Assembly: GCA_030827135.1 (NCBI GenBank) | Contig: JAURFE010000007.1 | Location: forward strand, 49,221 to 113,220 | DNA from: Vicinamibacterales bacterium | Lineage (GTDB): Bacteria > Acidobacteriota > Vicinamibacteria > Vicinamibacterales > SCN-69-37 | Direction: 5' to 3' | Length of the DNA: 64,000 bases | In this document: positions 59,124 through 64,000 of the stretch, one piece after another | How positions within the stretch are numbered: position 1 is the first letter of the stretch | Layout: the number at the start of each line of letters is the position of its first letter | The notes under the pieces: model-generated | Databases searched by the model: none | What the model was told of the DNA's origin: nothing | What the model saw: only the letters and a program-made list of their open reading frames with translations | Program-made: the position numbers and the translations under genes

Positions 59124-59782
59124 TGTTTGCGCCCTCGTCGAAGAACCGTCTGACCGCGCATGACCTCGGTCGCTTTCCGACGGACTCACTCTTCGACGGC
59201 ATCGCCCGCGCCGTCTGCCGGGCCGGGTGTCTCCCCCGCAAGGAACTGTATGAAGCGTGGGAGGTGGCGCGCCGCACGCGCCGCCATCTCCGCGGTGGCC
59301 GGGTCGTGGATCTTGGTGGGGGCCACGGTCTCGTCGGCCATCTCATGTTGTTGCTCGACGACTCGTCGCCGTCGGCGCTCGTGGCCGACCCTGCGGTGCC
59401 GGCATCGGCCGCGACCCTCCATGCGGCGATCCTGGAAGACTGGCCTCGCCTGGAAGGTCGCGTGGCATATCACGCGGCTTCCATCGAGGATGTGGCACTG
59501 GGTTCGACCGATGTCATTGTGTCGTGCCACGCCTGTGGTGCGCTGACGGATCAGGTCCTCGCGCGTGCGGCTGCGGCGCGGGCTCGAGTGTCGGTGCTGC
59601 CGTGTTGTCACGATGCGGAAACGTGCGACCCTGGTCCGCTCGGGGGGTGGATGGATCTCGCTCTGGCCATCGACACCATGCGGGCTGTTCGCCTTGAGGA
59701 GCAGGGCTACGACGTGCGGACGCAGATGATTCCGGCAGACATCACGCCGAAGAATCGGCTGCTGATCGGCACGCCGCGCTAA
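59123..59782 (+). CDS. Class-I SAM methyltransferase (Methyltransf_32-like)
   Basis: 219 residues. The SAM site is RVVDLGGGHGLVGHLMLL near 60. Distinctive Cys motifs SCHACGALTDQVL (about 133-145) and LPCCHDAETC (about 158-168) resemble the METTL25/GSTCD/TRMT13-like methyltransferase group that often acts on RNA. Substrate not known. Translationally coupled to the zinc-ribbon protein; convergent with the MFS transporter, the 3' ends overlapping by 4 bp. Confidence 0.8.
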   Translation: MFAPSSKNRLTAHDLGRFPTDSLFDGIARAVCRAGCLPRKELYEAWEVARRTRRHLRGGRVVDLGGGHGLVGHLMLLLDDSSPSALVADPAVPASAATLHAAILEDWPRLEGRVAYHAASIEDVALGSTDVIVSCHACGALTDQVLARAAAARARVSVLPCCHDAETCDPGPLGGWMDLALAIDTMRAVRLEEQGYDVRTQMIPADITPKNRLLIGTPR

Positions 59783-61239
59783 TCCCGCTGGTCCACTTCA
59801 TCCCAAATCCGATGCTGGTGTGTTTCCACCAGCAGCAGCGAGCCGATGACGCACGTGATCGCGGCCACGCCGATGGGGTAGTACAGCCCCGCGTAGATGT
59901 TGCCGGTGGCGGAGATGACGTAGAGACCAATGAGCGGCAACAAGCCCCCGAAGACGCCGTTGCCGATGTGATACGGCAACGACAGCGCGGTGTATCGGAT
60001 CTTTGCCGGGAACGCCTCGACCAGATACGCCGCGATCGGGCCGTACACCATCGCCACAAATACAAGCTGGATGAACACCAGGCCCACCAGCATCCAGGCT
60101 GACGGCTCTGCGGCAAGGGCGCCGATGCTGGTGAAGGTCAGCACTTCCTTCGCCGGCTGCAGCGCACCGTCCACCATCGTCAATGGCGTGAGACTGATGG
60201 CCCCGGTGATGGGATTCTGCTGGGACACCGCCGTGACGACGCCGGAGCCCGCAGCAGACTGCATCGCCTGATAGATCGGCAGATAGGAGACGGTCGCCAG
60301 AAGGCACCCGGCCATCATGAGACGCTTGCGCCCCCAGCGATCAGACAGCGCTCCCATCAGAATGAACAGCGGCATGCCCGATAACAGCGCCGTGGCGATG
60401 ATGTAGTTCGCCGACGTGGGGTGCACCTTGAGAATGGTCTGCAGGTAGAAGAGCGCATAAAACTGTCCGGTGTACCAGATGACGCCCTGTCCGGCGGTGG
60501 CGCCAAACAACGAGATCAGTACGCGGCGCAGGTTGTGCCATTCAGTGAAGGCCTCCTTCAGGGGTTTCGCTGACGTCATGCCTGTGGACTTGATGTGCGT
60601 GAAGATCGGGGACTCCTGCATCCGCAGACGGATGTAGAGCGAAATACCCACAAGCACGATCGAGATCAGGAAGGGCACGCGCCATCCCCACTCCCGGAAG
60701 GCCTCCGTGCCCACCGCGTTCTGCACGACAAGGATGACGACCAGGGAGACAAACAACCCCAGCGTGGCCGTGATCTGGATGAAGCTTGTGTAGAATCCGC
60801 GGCGATTGTCGGGCACGTGTTCGGCGACATAGACCGCCGCGCCGCCGTACTCGCCGCCCAGCGCGAGGCCCTGCAGGACGCGAATGACCAGCAGCGCAAT
60901 TGGAGCAGCGATGCCGATGGTGGCGTAGGTGGGAAGGATGCCCACGAGGGCCGTGGCCGCGCCCATGATGATCAACGTGACGAGGAACGCGTACTTTCGA
61001 CCCACCAGATCACCGATGCGACCGAACACCAGCGCGCCGAATGGTCGAACCACGAACCCCACCGCAAACGTCGAGAGGTACGCAATCAGTGCCCAGGTGT
61101 CATCGCCACTGGGGTAAAACAGCGGGGCGATGATTGTGGCCAGACTTCCGAAGATGTAGAAGTCGTACCACTCGATCATGGTGCCTACCGCCGATGCGGC
61201 GATGACTTTCCGGATTTCGGCGGGTGAGTGTCTCGTCAC
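59779..61239 (-). CDS. MFS transporter, metabolite:H+ symporter (MHS) family
   Basis: 486 residues with about 12 membrane segments. The N-terminal ASAVGTMIEWYDFYIFGSLA and FGALVFGRIGDLVGRKY (loop 2-3 motif) are typical of the MHS/ProP/KgtP group. QGLALGGEYGGAAVYVAEH near 119 and the central ALSDRWGRKRLMM are family marks. Likely H+-coupled uptake of a carboxylate or osmolyte. An extra hydrophilic loop near residues 325-370 is a little longer than usual. Start ATG at 61239. Confidence 0.88.
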   Translation of the reverse strand: MTRHSPAEIRKVIAASAVGTMIEWYDFYIFGSLATIIAPLFYPSGDDTWALIAYLSTFAVGFVVRPFGALVFGRIGDLVGRKYAFLVTLIIMGAATALVGILPTYATIGIAAPIALLVIRVLQGLALGGEYGGAAVYVAEHVPDNRRGFYTSFIQITATLGLFVSLVVILVVQNAVGTEAFREWGWRVPFLISIVLVGISLYIRLRMQESPIFTHIKSTGMTSAKPLKEAFTEWHNLRRVLISLFGATAGQGVIWYTGQFYALFYLQTILKVHPTSANYIIATALLSGMPLFILMGALSDRWGRKRLMMAGCLLATVSYLPIYQAMQSAAGSGVVTAVSQQNPITGAISLTPLTMVDGALQPAKEVLTFTSIGALAAEPSAWMLVGLVFIQLVFVAMVYGPIAAYLVEAFPAKIRYTALSLPYHIGNGVFGGLLPLIGLYVISATGNIYAGLYYPIGVAAITCVIGSLLLVETHQHRIWDEVDQRD

Positions 61240-61302
61240 GGCCAGTAGCGTAGATCAGACGCCGCTGATCCGGGGTAGGATTTCGCGACCCCTGAGGTGC
61301 CT

Positions 61303-64000
61303 ATGTCCCGATTGCCCAGACTGATCCGTCCGCTGCTCGTATCGTTCGCGTTGATTGCCCTGCTCGTCCCGATGCCGGCGGCCCAGTCCCGCCAGGACAA
61401 TGACAAGGCGGTCACCGAGGCCAACCGGACCAAGGGCCTGCCGCTCATCACCTCGCGCACGATGGAGTTCACGACGTCCGAGGGCACCTGGCTCTCCCTG
61501 GACCTGTCGCCAGACGGCCGCACACTGGTGTTTGAGCTCCTGGGTGACCTCTACACGTTGCCGGTCACTGGCGGGGAAGCCACACGCATCACCAGCGGGC
61601 AGGGCTACGACATGCAGCCCGCGTTTTCCCCGGATGGCTCCCGTATCGCCTTCATCAGCGACAGGAACGGCTCCGAAAACGTCTGGATTGCCAACGCCGA
61701 CGGCACAAGACCCCGGGCGGTGACAACGACGGAGCGCGAGAGTTACATGTCGCCGGTCTGGACGCCTGACGGCGACTACGTCGTCGCGTCCAAGGGCGCG
61801 CAGTTGTGGATGTATCACCAGAGTGGCGGGTCAGGCGTGCAGATGACCGGCCTTGCGCCGGTGGCCATTCCTGGCGGTCCACCGACGCCGACGGCACCGT
61901 CGCTGCAGGGGCCGGAGTTCGCGCGGGATTCACGTTATCTCTGGGTCAACGTCCGGGGCCTGGTGCCGACAGGATTTCCCACACGCCACGTCGACGAAGC
62001 CGACCCCGACTTTGACCCGCACACGCAGAATCGCAGCTCGGCGCGCATCGTTGGTCCCTACCAGATCGCGTTGCTGGATCGGGAGACAGGGCGACTTCAT
62101 ACGCGCACACACGAGCATGAGGGTGCCTTCCGGCCGACCGCCAGCCCGGATGGCCGCTGGCTGATGTACTCGACGCGGTTTGACGCCAGGCAGGCGCTCA
62201 AGTTGCTGGACCTGGCGACGGGCGAGGATCGCTGGTTGAAGATGGACGTGCAGCGCGACGACAGCGAAGGCGGCGGGGCTCGCGATCGCGACGCGTATCC
62301 GGCTTCTGCGTTCACGCCTGACTCGTCGGCGGTCATCACAAGTTACGGCGGCAAGATCTGGCGCGTGGCCGTGCCGTCTGGTGAAGCCACGGAGATTCCG
62401 TTCACCGCCAGGGTGGAGCAACAGCTTGGGCCGCTGGTGAAGTTCGACTATCCCATCGACGACCAGAAGCTCACGGTGTCGCAGATCCGCGGCGCCCGGC
62501 CGTCTCCCGACGGGCAGCGCGTCGTGTTCACGGCGCTGGATCGCCTGTATATCGCCGACCTGCCGCAGGGACGCGGCACTCGCAAGGAGAAGCCGGCGAC
62601 ACCGGCCGCCGGTGCCGCCGCCGCAGCGGTTTCCGAGCCGGTGCAGCCCGTGTATCCGATGATTCGGAATGCGCGACGCATGACGACGGGCGCGGATGTG
62701 GAACATGCCCCTGTGTGGTCGCCCGATGGCCAGTACATCGCGTACGTCACCTGGAATGACGACACCGGCGGTGATATTTACCGACTGCGCGCGGATGGCA
62801 CGGGGCAGCCGCAGCGCCTGACGCCGGTCTCCGCGTTCTTCGACAAGGTCACCTACTCACGCGACGGCACACGGCTTATTGCCGTGCGTGGATCGAAGAT
62901 GCATCGGCTGCGCACGCTCGAGGACTTCGGGAATCATGGGGGATCTGCCGAGCTTGAATACGTCTGGTTGCCGGCGGCCGGTGGTGCACCCACGCAAATC
63001 GCATGGGTGGCCAGCGGCGCCACGCAACAGGGGCGGAACGCGCCGCACATCGGACCCGATCCGGACCGCATCTACGTGTGGGGCGGCGCCGAGGGCCTGT
63101 TGTCCGTGCGGTTCGACGGCACGGACTTCAAGCCTGTCGTGAAAGTTACTGCGCCATCGGCGCCGGGTGGGGGCGGTGGTACCCCGGACGAAGTGGTGTT
63201 GTCCCCGGATGGCAAACGCGCGCTGGTGCGAGCCAACCGCAATGTCTACATGGTGACGGTGCCCCCGATTGGCGGCACGGTGCCGACGGTGTCTGCCGGT
63301 ACGCCGTCCTCAGTGCCGACGTGGCGCCTCACGAAGATCGGCGGCGATTTTGTCGGATGGACCGACGACAGCCGCGCCGCGTTTTATTCGATGGGGCGCA
63401 GCTTCTTCCTGCACGACCTGGCACTGGCGTCTGAGGTGGACGCCGCCAACCGAGCCACCGCTGACGCCGAAGCCGAACGTACCGCCGCGACGCCACCGGC
63501 ACAACCCACTCAGCCTGCCCAACCCACTCCATCCACACCGAAGCCTCCTACGTACGAGTACGAGCCGCACCGTGTGGATGTGGAGATCGTGGTCGACAAG
63601 GACAAGCCCACAGGCGTGATTGCATTGCGGAACGCGCGACTCATCACGATGAAAGGTGATGAGGTGATTCCACGCGGCGACGTGGTGATTACCAATAACC
63701 GCATCACGGCAATCGGGCCGTCAGGAAGAGTGACCATTCCGGCCGGTGCGACGGTGCGCGACCTTCGAGGGAAGACAATCATGCCTGGCCTTGTGGACAT
63801 CCACGCGCACACCTGGGTGGCGTGGGGTGTGCACCGCTCCCAGGTGTCGCAGTTTCTGGCGCAACTGGCGTACGGCGTGACGACGCAGCGCGATCCGCAG
63901 ACGTCGTCGGAGGACGCACTGACGTATCAGGACTTGATGGAGACCGGGCAGTTGATCGGCCCGCGTCTGTACTCGACCGGCCCCGGCATCTTCGGCGCCG
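61303..64000 (+). CDS. Exported TolB-propeller amidohydrolase, C-terminus beyond the edge
   Basis: 899 codons are open from ATG at 61303 to the edge. Signal peptide about 1-27 (LLVSFALIALLVPMPAAQ). TolB/DPP-like propeller repeats fill about 50-740 (FSPDGSRIAFISDRNGSEN, VWSPDGQYIAYVTW). A Thr/Pro/Ala linker is near 725-745. From about 765 an amidohydrolase starts (LITMKGDEVIPRGDVVI) with the metal motif GLVDIHAHTW near 829-838 (HxH). Family members are predicted peptidase/dipeptidase-like hydrolases of unknown substrate. The metal-ligand Lys/His/Asp further on are out of view. Confidence 0.88.
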   Translation, partial: MSRLPRLIRPLLVSFALIALLVPMPAAQSRQDNDKAVTEANRTKGLPLITSRTMEFTTSEGTWLSLDLSPDGRTLVFELLGDLYTLPVTGGEATRITSGQGYDMQPAFSPDGSRIAFISDRNGSENVWIANADGTRPRAVTTTERESYMSPVWTPDGDYVVASKGAQLWMYHQSGGSGVQMTGLAPVAIPGGPPTPTAPSLQGPEFARDSRYLWVNVRGLVPTGFPTRHVDEADPDFDPHTQNRSSARIVGPYQIALLDRETGRLHTRTHEHEGAFRPTASPDGRWLMYSTRFDARQALKLLDLATGEDRWLKMDVQRDDSEGGGARDRDAYPASAFTPDSSAVITSYGGKIWRVAVPSGEATEIPFTARVEQQLGPLVKFDYPIDDQKLTVSQIRGARPSPDGQRVVFTALDRLYIADLPQGRGTRKEKPATPAAGAAAAAVSEPVQPVYPMIRNARRMTTGADVEHAPVWSPDGQYIAYVTWNDDTGGDIYRLRADGTGQPQRLTPVSAFFDKVTYSRDGTRLIAVRGSKMHRLRTLEDFGNHGGSAELEYVWLPAAGGAPTQIAWVASGATQQGRNAPHIGPDPDRIYVWGGAEGLLSVRFDGTDFKPVVKVTAPSAPGGGGGTPDEVVLSPDGKRALVRANRNVYMVTVPPIGGTVPTVSAGTPSSVPTWRLTKIGGDFVGWTDDSRAAFYSMGRSFFLHDLALASEVDAANRATADAEAERTAATPPAQPTQPAQPTPSTPKPPTYEYEPHRVDVEIVVDKDKPTGVIALRNARLITMKGDEVIPRGDVVITNNRITAIGPSGRVTIPAGATVRDLRGKTIMPGLVDIHAHTWVAWGVHRSQVSQFLAQLAYGVTTQRDPQTSSEDALTYQDLMETGQLIGPRLYSTGPGIFGA

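Overview
The window is a GC-rich bacterial chromosome segment built around the replication-origin gene cluster. The gene repertoire (F1 ATP synthase half-operon next to selD and parAB, a tricorn-type protease, an M13 peptidase, TolB-propeller amidohydrolases, a Tat-exported GMC oxidoreductase, a tetrahaem cytochrome) suggests a free-living Acidobacteriota, perhaps class Vicinamibacteria. That placement is inferred from gene content and protein flavour, not from a search.

Layout. 1-3.7 kb is accessory: a VapBC-type toxin-antitoxin pair cut by the window edge, a membrane protein, a small unknown protein and a frameshifted nuclease-helicase of the DUF2075 type. 3.9-21.6 kb is one long leftward run: rpmH, rnpA, yidD, yidC, khpB(jag), mnmE, mnmG, rsmG, parS, parA, parB, selD, atpH-A-G-D-C, a PP2C phosphatase and a Wzm/Wzt polysaccharide ABC exporter. 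Rightward from 21.8 kb come dnaA, dnaN, gyrB and gyrA, with no recF. DnaA-box-like sequences flank dnaA on both sides, so oriC is probably at 21.7-23.4 kb.

29.6-36.1 kb (leftward) holds a UvrD/PcrA helicase, glmS, glmU and rsmI. 36.1-37.7 kb holds an FmdB-type zinc ribbon and serS. 37.9-47.4 kb is a leftward block of exported proteins: a PQQ-like propeller, a tricorn protease, an M13 metallopeptidase and two tandem DUF21/CBS membrane proteins. mscL follows. 48.1-49.8 kb is a compact arsenic module, with arsR diverging from arsM-arsC. 49.9-64 kb holds gltX, an AlkA-like glycosylase, a degenerate histidine kinase plus a DUF2157 protein, a deleted TolB-amidohydrolase relic, a GMC oxidoreductase, a pseudouridine synthase, a tetrahaem cytochrome, a zinc-ribbon/methyltransferase pair, an MHS-type transporter and a TolB-amidohydrolase that runs off the edge. 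There are three tRNA genes: Ser(UGA), Ser(GCU) and Gln(CUG).

The least expected structure is a pair of palindromic elements. Each lies exactly between a serine tRNA 3' CCA and the TAG stop codon of a convergent gene. The two copies share ~32-bp inverted arms and identical 5-nt and 8-nt offsets to the tRNA and to the stop codon, and in one copy the element coincides with a short MscL C-terminus. A second repeat class (small GGGCT-type palindromes) sits in intergenic hairpins and inside the mnmE coding region. A third (GGCCCGCT...AGCGGGCC units) forms tandem hairpins after serS and recurs after arsC.
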